Shown: positions 7,499 to 16,471, numbered from the stretch's first letter. The stretch is DNA of 64,000 nt from Actinomycetes bacterium (GCA_023417775.1 JAEZEJ010000145.1:1-64000); one strand, 5' to 3'. Notes: generated by a model from the letters alone, not told the origin. A program made the numbers and translations.

Positions 7499-8110
7499 TC
7501 AGCGAGGCCTGGCGGCGCCGTTCTGAGTGCCCGCCAGGCCTGCGGCGGAGTCGGCCATCCCGGCCTGGATCAGAGCGGTGACGTGGGCTTGTATGTCCGC
7601 CCAGTCGGGGTCTTGTCCGCCTGGGGCAAGCATCTCTCGCATCGCGTAGCCGTCGAGGAGCGCTGAGACGGCGATGGCAGTGGGCCGCGGGAGGATCTGC
7701 GCGAAAAGGTCGACCACCACGTCGCTCCAGGCTCGCGCGTGCTCCATGAGCGCGGGCCTGGATAGGGATGCCAGATACAGCTGGTAGTCGGCGCGGCGGA
7801 CGTCGGTCAGTTCCTCCTCGGCACGGATGAGGCGCAGGACGCGTTCACGCGCCGGGAGTCCTTCCGAGGCGGCGAGATCGGCGCGGACGCGCTGCTGGAA
7901 CGCGGCGATGTCTTCTTCGATCGCTTGTCCGAGCAGGTCCTCGATGGTCGAAAAGTAGTAGGTCGTCGATCCCAAGGGCACCCGGGCGTGTTCGGCGACC
8001 CGGCGGTGCGTGACTGCGACGACACCTTCGGCGCGGATGATCTCACGTGCGGCGCGGATGATGCGCTCTGGCCGCCCGGGGTCTCGGGGTCGTCTCTCGC
8101 GGGCAGCCAT
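7499..8110 (-). CDS. TetR-family regulator beside the iron-uptake locus
   Basis: The protein has 203 residues, with TetR_N at residues 14-60 (RIIRAAREIIRAEGVVAVTHRRVAEHARVPLGSTTYYF) and an all-helical C-terminal domain of the TetR_C type found in Rv1353-like regulators. It begins six bases after the DUF2218 stop on the same strand, so the two genes form an operon divergent from the siderophore transporter. The perfect repeat TGTACTTGAGTACA in the shared promoter is its likely operator. Confidence 0.87.
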   Translation of the reverse strand: MAARERRPRDPGRPERIIRAAREIIRAEGVVAVTHRRVAEHARVPLGSTTYYFSTIEDLLGQAIEEDIAAFQQRVRADLAASEGLPARERVLRLIRAEEELTDVRRADYQLYLASLSRPALMEHARAWSDVVVDLFAQILPRPTAIAVSALLDGYAMREMLAPGGQDPDWADIQAHVTALIQAGMADSAAGLAGTQNGAARPR

Positions 8111-8115
8111 GGCGC

Positions 8116-8433
8116 CTATTCTCGCACCCAGCCGATGTCGAGCTGCTCTCGCGCGCCGGCGAACCGGTGCAGGTGGTCCGCCAAGGAGTCACAGTTCTCC
8201 TGCAACGCTCGTCCGCCGTCGGCGGTGACGCTGACCGTGAGGGTGGAGTCCGTCATCGCAACGCGCACCGTGCTGGCGGGCCAGCGCTCGGTGGCCGTGA
8301 AGACCATCGTCGCGGTCTTCTCTCCGTGCGTCACCTCATCGGCGTGGCGACCCCAATGGCTGACGAGCTGCTTTCCGAGTCGTTCCGCTCGCCGGGTTGC
8401 GATCCGCGCGGTTGCCGTCTGCGTCTGACTCAT
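8116..8433 (-). CDS. DUF2218 domain protein
   Basis: The 105-residue protein from ATG 8431-8433 matches DUF2218 proteins from end to end (short N-terminal helix, then KQLVSHWGRHADEV…CDSLADHLHRFAG). An alternative ATG four codons upstream (8443-8445) has no ribosome site. DUF2218 genes often sit beside siderophore uptake or utilisation genes in actinobacteria, and this one lies divergent to such an operon and next to an iron box. The biochemical role is not established. A part in releasing or handling iron after uptake is a context inference. Confidence 0.8.
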   Translation of the reverse strand: MSQTQTATARIATRRAERLGKQLVSHWGRHADEVTHGEKTATMVFTATERWPASTVRVAMTDSTLTVSVTADGGRALQENCDSLADHLHRFAGAREQLDIGWVRE

Positions 8434-8452
8434 GCGCACTTCCATCCTGTAG

Positions 8453-8466
8453 TGTACTTGAGTACA
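8453..8466. promoter_or_regulatory. Perfect palindrome TGTACTTGAGTACA, probable TetR operator
   Basis: Six-base arms (TGTACT/AGTACA) flank a two-base centre, eight bases upstream of the alternative DUF2218 start and three bases from the iron box. Its place in the divergent promoter suggests that the TetR protein at 7499-8110 binds here and controls its own operon, and perhaps also the transporter. Confidence 0.5.
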
Positions 8467-8468
8467 TA

Positions 8469-8487
8469 TTAGGCTTGCCTCACCTGC
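8469..8487 (+). promoter_or_regulatory. DtxR/IdeR-like iron box
   Basis: TTAGGCTTGCCTCACCTGC agrees with the actinobacterial DtxR/IdeR consensus TTAGGTTAGSCTAACCTAA at 14 of 19 positions, counted by eye, including both TTAGG and ACCT half-site cores. It lies 41 bases upstream of the siderophore-binding protein start. This predicts iron-repressed transcription of the uptake operon, and possibly of the divergent DUF2218-TetR pair. Confidence 0.65.
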
Positions 8488-8527
8488 CTGGCAATCGGTG
8501 GGACTGGTCATGGACGGAAGGATCGAT

Positions 8528-9532
8528 GTGAAGACCATGAGTTCAAAGCTCGGAGTGGTGGGGGTGGCCGCGGCGCTGCTCGTTGTGTTGGCGGGGTGCT
8601 CCTCGTCGCCCGGTGAGACGGAGCCGTCAGCGAGCGGTGGGGGTGTGGCGACGGTGACCGTGCAGTCGCAGGTCGGTGGAGCGGTGGAGGTTCCCGTGAA
8701 CCCAGAGCGTGTTGTCGTTCTGGATTCCACGATGGTCGAGACCCTCGCGGCTCTCGACGTGCCGCCGGGCGTCGTGGCGGGCGTGGTGAAGGACGGGCTG
8801 CAGGAGCTGACGCCACAGTACGCCGGCGAAGGCTCTGACCAGGTTGCGGATGTCGCCGGTGCGGAGTGGGGGCAGGTGGACCTGGAGGCGATCGAGGCGC
8901 TGGACCCGGACCTCATCATCGCCGGATGGCGGTTCTCCACCGAGGGCATCGACGGAATCACCGAGCTCGGTGCGCCGGTGATCGAGCTGAGCCCGGCGAT
9001 GCACAATGCCGACTCGCTGCGGGAGAGCACCGAGACGCTCGGAGAGATCTTCGACAAGGAGGACGAAGCCGCCGAGCTCGTCGCGGACTTCGACGACGCC
9101 GCGGGCGCTGCGAAGTCCGCCATCGATGGGGAGAACGGGATCGTGGTGATGTCCACCGGTGGGGCCCTGTTCGGTTCCGGGCCGGGAGCGGAGTCCCGTC
9201 ACGGGATCTTCTACGACACCTTCGGCCTGACGATCAACGACGCCTTGGGGCAGGCGGTCGCTGAGGGTGAGGCGCACGGCGCGGAGTTGAGCAGTGAGGC
9301 GCTGCTGTCGGCGAATCCGGACTGGATCATCGTGATCGACCGAGACGCCTCCTTCGGCGCAGAGGGCGACTTCACCCCGGCCGAGCAAGTCCTGGACAAC
9401 GAGCTGATCGCGCAGACGAACGCGGCCAAGAACGGCCAGATCGTCTACCTGGACCCGGTGGAGTCCTACTTGGGCGAAGGCATCGTCTCCTACACGCACG
9501 CCGCACAGAAGATCGCCGACCAGGCCGGCTGA
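8528..9532 (+). CDS. Siderophore ABC transporter substrate-binding lipoprotein (FatB/CeuA-like)
   Basis: The 334-residue protein starts at GTG 8528, preceded by GGAAGG. A lipoprotein signal peptide with lipobox LVVLAGC puts the mature Cys at about residue 24. The rest is a class III periplasmic-binding fold (VPVNPERVVVLDSTMVETLAAL…LDPDLIIAGWRF…NPDWIIVIDRD). Such proteins capture ferric siderophores outside the membrane and pass them to an FecCD-type permease pair. The adjacent two permeases and ATPase resemble Fat/Ceu systems. Expression is probably controlled by the iron box at 8469. Confidence 0.88.
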   Translation: MKTMSSKLGVVGVAAALLVVLAGCSSSPGETEPSASGGGVATVTVQSQVGGAVEVPVNPERVVVLDSTMVETLAALDVPPGVVAGVVKDGLQELTPQYAGEGSDQVADVAGAEWGQVDLEAIEALDPDLIIAGWRFSTEGIDGITELGAPVIELSPAMHNADSLRESTETLGEIFDKEDEAAELVADFDDAAGAAKSAIDGENGIVVMSTGGALFGSGPGAESRHGIFYDTFGLTINDALGQAVAEGEAHGAELSSEALLSANPDWIIVIDRDASFGAEGDFTPAEQVLDNELIAQTNAAKNGQIVYLDPVESYLGEGIVSYTHAAQKIADQAG

Positions 9533-9543
9533 CGGCCCTGCGG

Positions 9544-9575
9544 TGCTGGGGCGACCAGGTGCGGTCGCCCCAGCA
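9544..9575 (+). terminator. Strong hairpin between binding-protein and permease genes
   Basis: A perfect 13-base stem (TGCTGGGGCGACC and its complement) closes a 6-base loop, 11 bases after the binding-protein stop. No T-tract follows. Such hairpins between binding-protein and permease genes usually protect the upstream mRNA or attenuate transcription, giving more binding protein than membrane components. Confidence 0.7.
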
Positions 9576-9630
9576 TCCGTCTGCGTCCGCAGGCCCAGCT
9601 CAGTTCTCTCGAAGGAAAGCGCCACGTTTC

Positions 9631-10629
9631 ATGACATCTGACTCGACACATCAGTGGCAACACGCGATACGTCACCGGTGGCTGTTCCTGGCCGCCATCG
9701 GGTCCGTCGTGGTGCTCGCCGCCGTCAGTCTGTTCGTCGGGGTGTACGACGTGACTCTAGCGGGTCTGTGGGGTGACTCGGAGGCGTTGCAGGTGTTCCT
9801 CGCCTCCCGGGTCCCGCGTACGGCCGCGCTGGTGCTGGCCGGGGTGGCGATGAGCGTGGCCGGGTTGATCATGCAGCTGATCACGCAGAACAAGTTCGTC
9901 GAGCCCACCACCGCCGGTACCGTGCAGTTCGCCAGTCTCGGCATCTTGCTGGTCACGATCCTGTGGCCGGGCGCCCCGGTGTGGGCGCGGATGGTGATCG
10001 CCAGTGGGGCCGCGTTCGCGGGGACACTGGTCTTCCTGGCGTTCTTGCGCCGGGTCACCTTGCGGTCGGCGGTGATCGTCCCGCTGGTGGGGATCATGTT
10101 GGGAGCGGTGGTCGGCGCCGTGACGATGTATCTGGCGTTGCAGTTCCGGCTTTCTCAGATGCTCGCGAGCTGGCAGGCCGGGAGTTTCTCCGACATCCTC
10201 CGCGGACGGTACGAGCTGTTGTGGATCGTCGCTGGGTTGACCGTGGTGGCGTACATCGCTGCGGACCGGTTCTCTGTCGCCGGCCTCGGTGAGGACATCG
10301 CGACCAATGTCGGCGTGAACTACCGGCGGATCATGCTGCTCGGCACCGTGATCGTGGCCCTGGTATCAGGCGTCGTTGTCACCGTTGTCGGGTTCCTGCC
10401 GTTCCTCGGTCTCATCGTCCCGAACCTCGTCTCCCTCACACTCGGCGACAACGCCCGCCGTGGCCTGCCGTGGGTGGCGGTGGCCGGCGCGGGAATCGTG
10501 GTGGCGTGCGACATCCTCTCCCGCACGGTGCGTCCGCCTGCGGAAATCCCTGTCGGTACCATCCTCGGTGTCTTGGGGGCAGTGGTGTTCATCGTTCTGA
10601 TCCTGCGACAGGACCGCCATGCCCACTAA
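9631..10629 (+). CDS. Iron-siderophore ABC transporter permease, FecCD family (first subunit)
   Basis: The 332-residue protein starts at ATG 9631 after GAAGGAAAG. It has about nine hydrophobic segments with FecCD landmarks (SRVPRTAALVLAGVAMSVAGLIMQLITQNKFVEPTTAG and the coupling segment GFLPFLGLIVPNLVSLTLG). It pairs with the next permease to form the heterodimeric channel that imports ferric siderophore. It overlaps the following gene by 11 bases. It resembles FatD/CeuB-type subunits more than FepD. Confidence 0.87.
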   Translation: MTSDSTHQWQHAIRHRWLFLAAIGSVVVLAAVSLFVGVYDVTLAGLWGDSEALQVFLASRVPRTAALVLAGVAMSVAGLIMQLITQNKFVEPTTAGTVQFASLGILLVTILWPGAPVWARMVIASGAAFAGTLVFLAFLRRVTLRSAVIVPLVGIMLGAVVGAVTMYLALQFRLSQMLASWQAGSFSDILRGRYELLWIVAGLTVVAYIAADRFSVAGLGEDIATNVGVNYRRIMLLGTVIVALVSGVVVTVVGFLPFLGLIVPNLVSLTLGDNARRGLPWVAVAGAGIVVACDILSRTVRPPAEIPVGTILGVLGAVVFIVLILRQDRHAH

Positions 10630-11638
10630 CACCGCGCCCACTTTGGCACCGCACCACCCACCCGCTCCCGAGGTGCCCCATATGCGACGTTTCTGGGTGC
10701 TCCTGAGCGTGTGTCTGACGGTCGCGGTCATGGCGATCGCGGGTCTGCTGTTCGTCGATATCCCCGGCAGCGTGGAGTTCGCCCTCTCACGTCGGATACC
10801 CGTCGTGATTGCGATGATCCTCGTTGCCGCCGCGGGAGCAGTGTCGACGGTCGTGTTTCACACGGTGACCGGCAACCGCATCCTCGCGCCGTCGATCATG
10901 GGATTCGAATCACTGTTCGTCCTCGCCCAGACCGCACTCGTGTTCTTCGCCGGCGCCGGGGGCCTGGCGGCGATCCCGCAGTTCAGCTCGCAGAAGTTCC
11001 TCACCGAAACGGCGATCATGGTTGTGTTCGCCACCGTCCTCTTCCGGTGGCTGTTCTCCGGACGGCGCACCAACCTTCATGTGCTGTTGCTCATCGGGGT
11101 CGTCTTCGGTGTCCTGTTCCAGAGCCTGACGGTGTTCATGCAACGCCTGCTGTCTCCGAACGAGTTCGACATCCTCCAGGCCCGCACCATCGGCGGGTTC
11201 ACGAAAGTCACACCAGAGCTGCTGCCTTGGGCGGCCGTTCTTCTCGCTGTCTCGATCGCGGTTGTTTGGTCCCGCCGTCACCGCCTCGACGTCCTCGGCC
11301 TGGGCCGGGCCACCGCGATCGGTCTGGGCATCAACCACCGCCGCGAGGTCACACTGATGCTCGTGCTGATCTCGGTCATGGTCGCCACTTCCACCGCCCT
11401 GGTCGGGCCCATGACGTTCTTCGGGTTCCTTGTCGCCACCCTCGCCTACCAGGCCACCGGAACCACCCGGCACTCCCGCACCCTGCCCATGGCGTTCACC
11501 CTCGGCCTGCTCGCACTGACCGGAGGGCAGTTCGTGTTGAAAAACCTCGCCCCGGTGGGTGCTCTGTCGGTCCTCATCGAGTTCATCGGCGGCGTCGTGT
11601 TCCTGACCGTCCTGTTCCGAAAGCGCACCACCGCATGA
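10619..11638 (+). CDS. Iron-siderophore ABC transporter permease, FecCD family (second subunit)
   Basis: The protein has 339 residues. A Pro/His-rich leader of about 20 residues (or a start at the internal ATG 10682) precedes nine or so helices. FecCD features include RRIPVVIAMILVAAAGAVSTVVFHTVTGNRILAPSIMG and the GPMTFFGFLVATLAY coupling region. It is the FatC/CeuC-like partner of the preceding gene. The stop overlaps the ATPase start (ATGA). Confidence 0.87.
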   Translation: MPTNTAPTLAPHHPPAPEVPHMRRFWVLLSVCLTVAVMAIAGLLFVDIPGSVEFALSRRIPVVIAMILVAAAGAVSTVVFHTVTGNRILAPSIMGFESLFVLAQTALVFFAGAGGLAAIPQFSSQKFLTETAIMVVFATVLFRWLFSGRRTNLHVLLLIGVVFGVLFQSLTVFMQRLLSPNEFDILQARTIGGFTKVTPELLPWAAVLLAVSIAVVWSRRHRLDVLGLGRATAIGLGINHRREVTLMLVLISVMVATSTALVGPMTFFGFLVATLAYQATGTTRHSRTLPMAFTLGLLALTGGQFVLKNLAPVGALSVLIEFIGGVVFLTVLFRKRTTA

Positions 11639-12405
11639 TCCGCACCCGCAACATCACCAAGACCTATGGCGCCAGCACGGTGCTGCACGACATCACCCTC
11701 ACGATCCCTGCCGGAGGGATCACCTGCCTGGTCGGCCCGAACGGGGCAGGGAAGTCGACCCTGCTGTCGATCATCGCCCGCCTCACCCCATCCGACACCG
11801 GAACGGTCACGGTCGATGATCTCGACGTTTCCACGACCCGCAGCGAACTGCTCGCCACACGCCTCGCCGTGCTGCGGCAGGAAAACCACTTCACCGCCCG
11901 CGTCACCGTCCGTGAGCTCGTCGGCTTCGGGAGGTTCCCGCACTCCCGCGGCCGTCTCACCGCAGACGACCACGACCACGTCACCCGCGCGCTCGAGTTC
12001 CTCGACCTCACCCACCTCGGACACCGTTTCCTTGACCAGCTCTCCGGCGGGCAACGGCAACGCGCCTACGTGGCAATGGTCCTCGCCCAAGACACCGACT
12101 ATGTCCTCCTCGACGAACCTCTCAACAACCTCGACATCTCCCACGCGGTCGCCATGATGCGCCAGCTCCGTCGCGCCGCGGACGAGCTCGGCAAGACCAT
12201 CGTCATCGTCGTCCACGACATCAACTTCGCCTCCGCCTACGCCGACCACATCATCGCCATGGTCGACGGACGCATCGCCTACCACGGGCCGCCCGAGCAC
12301 ATCATGCGTCCCGGCCCCCTCCGCGACGTGTTCGCGGCCGACATCCACATTCACCACCACAACGGCCGTCCCTACGGCATCTACTACCGACCAGACAGCG
12401 CATGA
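11635..12405 (+). CDS. Iron-siderophore ABC transporter ATPase (FatE/CeuD-like)
   Basis: This 256-residue cytoplasmic ATPase energises the siderophore importer. Walker A is GPNGAGKST at about residues 36-44, signature LSGGQRQRAY near residue 136, Walker B YVLLDEPLNNLD, and the H-loop VVHD. The length is typical. The ATG at 11635 overlaps the permease stop, and its own stop overlaps the next gene's ATG, so translation is coupled throughout this operon. Confidence 0.92.
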   Translation: MIRTRNITKTYGASTVLHDITLTIPAGGITCLVGPNGAGKSTLLSIIARLTPSDTGTVTVDDLDVSTTRSELLATRLAVLRQENHFTARVTVRELVGFGRFPHSRGRLTADDHDHVTRALEFLDLTHLGHRFLDQLSGGQRQRAYVAMVLAQDTDYVLLDEPLNNLDISHAVAMMRQLRRAADELGKTIVIVVHDINFASAYADHIIAMVDGRIAYHGPPEHIMRPGPLRDVFAADIHIHHHNGRPYGIYYRPDSA

Positions 12406-13880
12406 ACAACACCACCGCTACGCCCACAACACCTCAGCACGAGACTTCACCCGCACGCCCGTGGTGGGCAGCGAGTGTGCTTCTGGCGGCCACCGCACTG
12501 TCGCTGCTGACCTCGACCATCGTGAACGTGGCACTGCCCGCTATGCAACGCGACCTCGCGCTCTCCCCGGCTGCGGTGGCCTGGGCGGTGGCTGGCTGGG
12601 CGCTCGCCTACGCCATTCCTCTCATCCCCGCCGGAAGACTCGGCGACCGTATCGGGCATCGTCGGGTGTTCCTTGTAGGGATCACCCTGTTCACCCTCGC
12701 GAGCATCGCCTGCGCCCTCTCCCACACCGAATGGCAGCTCGTGGCAGCCCGAATCCTGCAGGGGGCCGCCGGCGGGGTGTTCTACCCGGCCATCGCCGCG
12801 CTGCTCAGCACGCTGTTCACCGGCAGAGACCGAGCACGCGCATTGGCGATCATGGGAGCCGTCATCGGAGTCGCGGCCGCTGTAGGCCCGCTGCTGGGCG
12901 GACTTATCCTGCAAGCACTCCCTGCTGACCAGGGGTGGCGCGCCGTTTTCCTGCTCAACCTGCCACTCGGTCTGATCATCTCCATCAGTGCTGCTCTGCT
13001 GCTGCGCGACATCAACCGAACCCCCAACAGGCAGCCGCAGGACCACATCGGTCTACTGCTGCTCACCCTGGGCCTGACCGGAATCCTGACACCCCTCATC
13101 ATCGGGCAGGAACTCTCCTGGCCCCTCTGGGGATGGGGACTGCTCACTATCGGTATCCTCACCACGATCGGATTCCTCTTCTGGGAATCCCACCTCGACA
13201 GGCACGGCGGACTCGCCCTCCTCCCACCGCGGCTGCTTCGCCTCCCCAGGTTCTCTATCCCCGTCGCGATCAGCTTCGTCCAGTTCGCCGGATTCGTCTC
13301 CATCTTCTACGTCCTCGCACTCCTCTGGGAGACCGGGCTCGGCCACACACCCCTGGAGATGGGACTACTCACCCTCCCCGAAGCAATCGGCTCCATCATC
13401 GGATCGTGGGCCATCACCCGCATCATCGACCGCATCGGCATCCACAGCATCACCACAGGCTCCGCGCTCCTCGCCGCCGGGATGATCGGCATCTGGGCGA
13501 CCCTCGCCTATACCCCGGCCGCCGAACTGACCGCCTGGACACTCGCGATCCCGCTCTTCATCACCGGACTCGGGACAGGGACCACGATGTCACCCATCCT
13601 GAACTACGCCATCGCCGCCGTTCCCGCCACCGACGCAGGCAGCGCCAGCGGCATCATCGCCACCGTCCAACGCCTCGGCAACGCCGTCGGTCTCGCCGCC
13701 GCAAGCGCTGTCTTCTTCACCACCCTCTCGCACGGGCCCGCGAGCGACGACCGGCAGTACGTCACTGCCGCCGCAGCAGGTCTCCTGCTGTGCGCCGGCC
13801 TCACCCTCATCGGGCTCCTCCTCGCCGCCGCTCTCTCAGCGATAAGCCACCACCACAACCACGCCGCGGAGCATCAATGA
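12402..13880 (+). CDS. MFS transporter (DHA2-like) in the siderophore operon
   Basis: The 492-residue protein with about 14 helices has motif A (GRLGDRIGHRRVFLVG) and motif C-like sequence (GVAAAVGPLLGGL). It ends in a His-rich tail (SHHHNHAAEHQ). Start and stop overlap the neighbouring genes, so it belongs to the iron-uptake operon. Transporters in this position commonly export siderophores or recycle them after iron release, but no siderophore biosynthesis genes are in the window, so recycling or drug export are alternatives. Confidence 0.85.
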   Translation: MNNTTATPTTPQHETSPARPWWAASVLLAATALSLLTSTIVNVALPAMQRDLALSPAAVAWAVAGWALAYAIPLIPAGRLGDRIGHRRVFLVGITLFTLASIACALSHTEWQLVAARILQGAAGGVFYPAIAALLSTLFTGRDRARALAIMGAVIGVAAAVGPLLGGLILQALPADQGWRAVFLLNLPLGLIISISAALLLRDINRTPNRQPQDHIGLLLLTLGLTGILTPLIIGQELSWPLWGWGLLTIGILTTIGFLFWESHLDRHGGLALLPPRLLRLPRFSIPVAISFVQFAGFVSIFYVLALLWETGLGHTPLEMGLLTLPEAIGSIIGSWAITRIIDRIGIHSITTGSALLAAGMIGIWATLAYTPAAELTAWTLAIPLFITGLGTGTTMSPILNYAIAAVPATDAGSASGIIATVQRLGNAVGLAAASAVFFTTLSHGPASDDRQYVTAAAAGLLLCAGLTLIGLLLAAALSAISHHHNHAAEHQ

Positions 13881-14284
13881 CGCACACGCCCACACGAAAC
13901 GAACGCTTCTTCCGACTCGCCTTCCGCACCACCGCGCTCATCGAAGGCATCAGCTGGCTCGGCATGCTCACCGCCCTCGCCATCAAATACCCCCTCCACG
14001 GCAGCCCCCTACCCGTCACCATCTGGGGGTGGGTGCACGGAATCGCATGGATCGCCTTCGTCCTCGCCTGCATCGCCGCCGCCATCCGCTTCCGATGGAC
14101 CTGGTGGGCACTCCCGACCGGCATCATCGGCTCGACGCTCCCGTTCCTCACCATCCCCTTCGACCTCTGGATGGAAAGAACCGGGCGACTCTCGACAGCG
14201 AACCGACCCACCAACCGCGCACAAACAACGGCTCCTCACCCCCTCACCAAGGAAGGGTCATCAAAAGACGTGTCTACGAAGTGA
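13877..14284 (+). CDS. DUF3817 membrane protein
   Basis: The 135-residue protein is translationally coupled to the MFS gene (ATGA at 13877). Three hydrophobic segments and the conserved pattern FRTTALIEGISWLGMLTALAIKY…WGWVHGIAWIAFV are those of DUF3817 proteins. Such small proteins often accompany MFS genes in actinobacteria and may assist them. The last 35 residues are polar. The function is not established. Confidence 0.82.
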   Translation: MTHTPTRNERFFRLAFRTTALIEGISWLGMLTALAIKYPLHGSPLPVTIWGWVHGIAWIAFVLACIAAAIRFRWTWWALPTGIIGSTLPFLTIPFDLWMERTGRLSTANRPTNRAQTTAPHPLTKEGSSKDVSTK

Positions 14285-14302
14285 TTTCAAGCACATTCAA
14301 TA

Positions 14303-14322
14303 GAGTCCTTGAGAAAGGACTC
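14303..14322 (+). terminator. Hairpin at the end of the iron-uptake operon
   Basis: GAGTCCTT and its complement form an 8-base stem around a GAGA tetraloop, 18 bases after the DUF3817 stop. The lack of a T-tract is usual in high-GC actinobacteria. It probably ends the iron-uptake transcript before the AraC gene. Confidence 0.6.
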
Positions 14323-14381
14323 CCTGCGCGAATAGCGACTGTTGCCGTGTCACCCGCACATAGGAACAACGCGCGAGAACT

Positions 14382-15377
14382 GTGAGGGCAAGCGAATACC
14401 GCGATCCACATGAAGGGTCGCCGACGAGACCAGACAAGCCTGGCGTGGGGTTAACGAAACGCGACGCACGGATTTTGACGGCGATCGAAATCTCCCGCAG
14501 CGAAATGACCAGGCGAGTGATTTTTGCCGAGATAAGGATCCTGCACGTTCTTGAGGGCGCAGCTGAAATCTCGACGGCGCAGGGCCGGTACCGTCTCATG
14601 CCTGGCATGGCCTTGGCTCTAAGACCTGGTGAATGGTGCCAGATACGTCCGAGGCAATACGTCCGACTCTGGGCGGTGTACAGCGATGAACGCTTCTTGC
14701 GTGAACAGATGGCATGGTTCCTTCCCGACAAGACGCGGCTCCGCGCTGGCGTACATCCTCACGACTGGGACGGGAGCCCACTCGTTCTGCATCCTGGTTT
14801 GTCCACCCTGCGACGTGTCGAACCGATCTGGCGGCAGCTGAGCGTACTCGGCAACGGCACGAACTCACCGGAGGTGGTGGCAGTACGTACCGTGGAACTG
14901 TTCGCCGGTTGGGTAGGCCTTGTGACTCCCGCGTTCCTCGCGCCGGGTGTGGCCGCCAACTCAGATGGCACTGAGTCGAGCCAGGCAGGCGGGCTACTCA
15001 CGTCGATCTCCTTGGCCGGACACGTGGGACGTGCAGTGCAGCTTCTGCGTGACCGCATGGCTGAGTCGTGGACGACTACGGTCCTCGCGCGTTCCGTCGC
15101 CGTCTCCCGTACTCACTTAGCCCGCCTGTTCGTTGCCTGTACCGGCTTTCCACCGATGCGTTACCTCACGGAGATACGGCTGACAGAGTTCACCCGGCTC
15201 ATTGAAGAGACTGACTGGACTGTGGCACGTGCTGCGGGCGCAGTCGGCTGGCGCGATCCCCGGGTCGCCTCACGGTGGTTCTACCGCCGCTACGGCGTCA
15301 CGCCATCGCAGTACCGCGCCAGCGGGCGTCCCGTAGAAGTACGCCAAGCAGACCCTCCGCGCTCACCGGCAGGCTGA
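14382..15377 (+). CDS. AraC-family transcriptional regulator
   Basis: The protein has 331 residues from a GTG at 14382. An N-terminal cupin-like sensing region (residues 40-120, containing MPGMALALRPGEWCQIRP) is followed by a C-terminal double helix-turn-helix. The latter includes TTVLARSVAVSRTHLARLFVACTGFPPMRYLTEIRLTEF, WTVARAAGAVGWRDPRVASRWF and the closing GVTPSQYR. It may activate the neighbouring iron-uptake operon in response to the siderophore, but it could instead serve the DNA downstream. Its codon use is less GC-biased than its neighbours. Confidence 0.82.
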   Translation: MRASEYRDPHEGSPTRPDKPGVGLTKRDARILTAIEISRSEMTRRVIFAEIRILHVLEGAAEISTAQGRYRLMPGMALALRPGEWCQIRPRQYVRLWAVYSDERFLREQMAWFLPDKTRLRAGVHPHDWDGSPLVLHPGLSTLRRVEPIWRQLSVLGNGTNSPEVVAVRTVELFAGWVGLVTPAFLAPGVAANSDGTESSQAGGLLTSISLAGHVGRAVQLLRDRMAESWTTTVLARSVAVSRTHLARLFVACTGFPPMRYLTEIRLTEFTRLIEETDWTVARAAGAVGWRDPRVASRWFYRRYGVTPSQYRASGRPVEVRQADPPRSPAG

Positions 15378-15616
15378 CTCGTCAAGCCCTTCGACTCGCC
15401 GTATGTCGCGTACTTCTCGTCGTGTGAACCCTGAGCACTTGCAGGACTTCGACTCTACGCCGCACTACAGGTAAACCGGATGAGACACGTCGGGTTCATC
15501 GTGGAGTCTGGCGGTCGTCACGCTCTGTTCCGTCTCGTTCCTGATCCTCCCGGCGCACCTCATGGTCGCAAGGGTCACCGGCGTGTGCCGTTGGCCTCGC
15601 CGGGAGGAGGTCACAG

Positions 15617-16471
15617 GTGGCGACGGACGAGGAGGCACGGGCTGCGCGGGATGCGAAGCTCGAACAGCTCCATGAGCGGCTGACGGCTGCCGTCGATCAG
15701 CTCGTCTCGGGCGATGACTGGAAGGGTGCGCTGGAGTTCGCCGCCCGGTTCCGGACGCGGTCGTTCCGCAACACGCTACTCATCTTCGCCCAGCATCTCG
15801 ACGCCTACGAGCAGGGCCGTGTCACCGCGCCGGAGCCGTCCTATGTCGCGGGCTATAAGCAGTGGCAGACGCTGGGACGTCAGGTGGAGCGGGGCCAGCC
15901 CGGCTACATGATTTTCGCTCCGGTCACGGGCCGGTTCTCGTCCAGCAACCCGGCCGATCCCGAGTCCTGGCGACGGCTGGGCAGGTATGAGAAGCCCAGG
16001 CCCGGCGAAGTGGTGCGCTCCCGGATGGTCGGCGCGAAGCCCGCCTACGTCTGGGACGTCTCCCAGACCAGCGGCGATCCCGTGCCCGAGCGTCCCACCC
16101 CGACGTTGCTGAAGGGCCAAGCCCCCGAGGGTCTGTGGGATGGGCTGACAGCGCTGGTGGAGGCGGAGAGGTTCGCGGTGGTGCGCGTCGCGGATGAACG
16201 GGAAATTCATGGCGCGAACGGCCTGACCGACTACACGAACCGCACGGTCGCGGTGCGGACGAACATGGGCGATGCCGCTCAGGTGAAGACCCTCGCGCAC
16301 GAGCTCGCGCATGTGAAGCTCCACGGCCCCGACAACCCCGATGCGACCGGGCATCGCGGGATAGGCGAGGTCGAGGCCGAGTCAGTGGCGCTGATGATCG
16401 GTGCCGCGCACGGCATGGACACCACCGCTTACACGATCCCGTACGTGTCCGGCGGGGACGGTGAAGGGTAA
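15617..16471 (+). CDS. ArdC-like antirestriction protein with zinc-protease domain (C-terminus frameshifted)
   Basis: The protein has 284 residues from GTG 15617, with the ribosome site GGGAGGAGG at 15602-15610. Residues 15-110 are the ArdC N-terminal ssDNA-binding domain (WKGALEFAARFRTRSFRNTLLIFAQ…). Residues 190-275 carry the metallopeptidase-like HExxH motif (LAHELAHVKLHG) and a downstream Glu-rich helix. ArdC-type proteins protect incoming ssDNA from restriction during conjugation. The frame ends abruptly after TIPYVSGG, and a sister frame continues the expected C-terminus to 16697, so a few bases appear to be deleted. Both recognised domains remain intact. Confidence 0.82.
   Translation: MATDEEARAARDAKLEQLHERLTAAVDQLVSGDDWKGALEFAARFRTRSFRNTLLIFAQHLDAYEQGRVTAPEPSYVAGYKQWQTLGRQVERGQPGYMIFAPVTGRFSSSNPADPESWRRLGRYEKPRPGEVVRSRMVGAKPAYVWDVSQTSGDPVPERPTPTLLKGQAPEGLWDGLTALVEAERFAVVRVADEREIHGANGLTDYTNRTVAVRTNMGDAAQVKTLAHELAHVKLHGPDNPDATGHRGIGEVEAESVALMIGAAHGMDTTAYTIPYVSGGDGEG

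Noticed and set aside
8498..8527. Earlier start codon for the siderophore-binding protein
   Set aside because: The GTG at 8498 has no ribosome site and would put ten polar residues before the lipoprotein signal; GTG 8528 follows GGAAGG.
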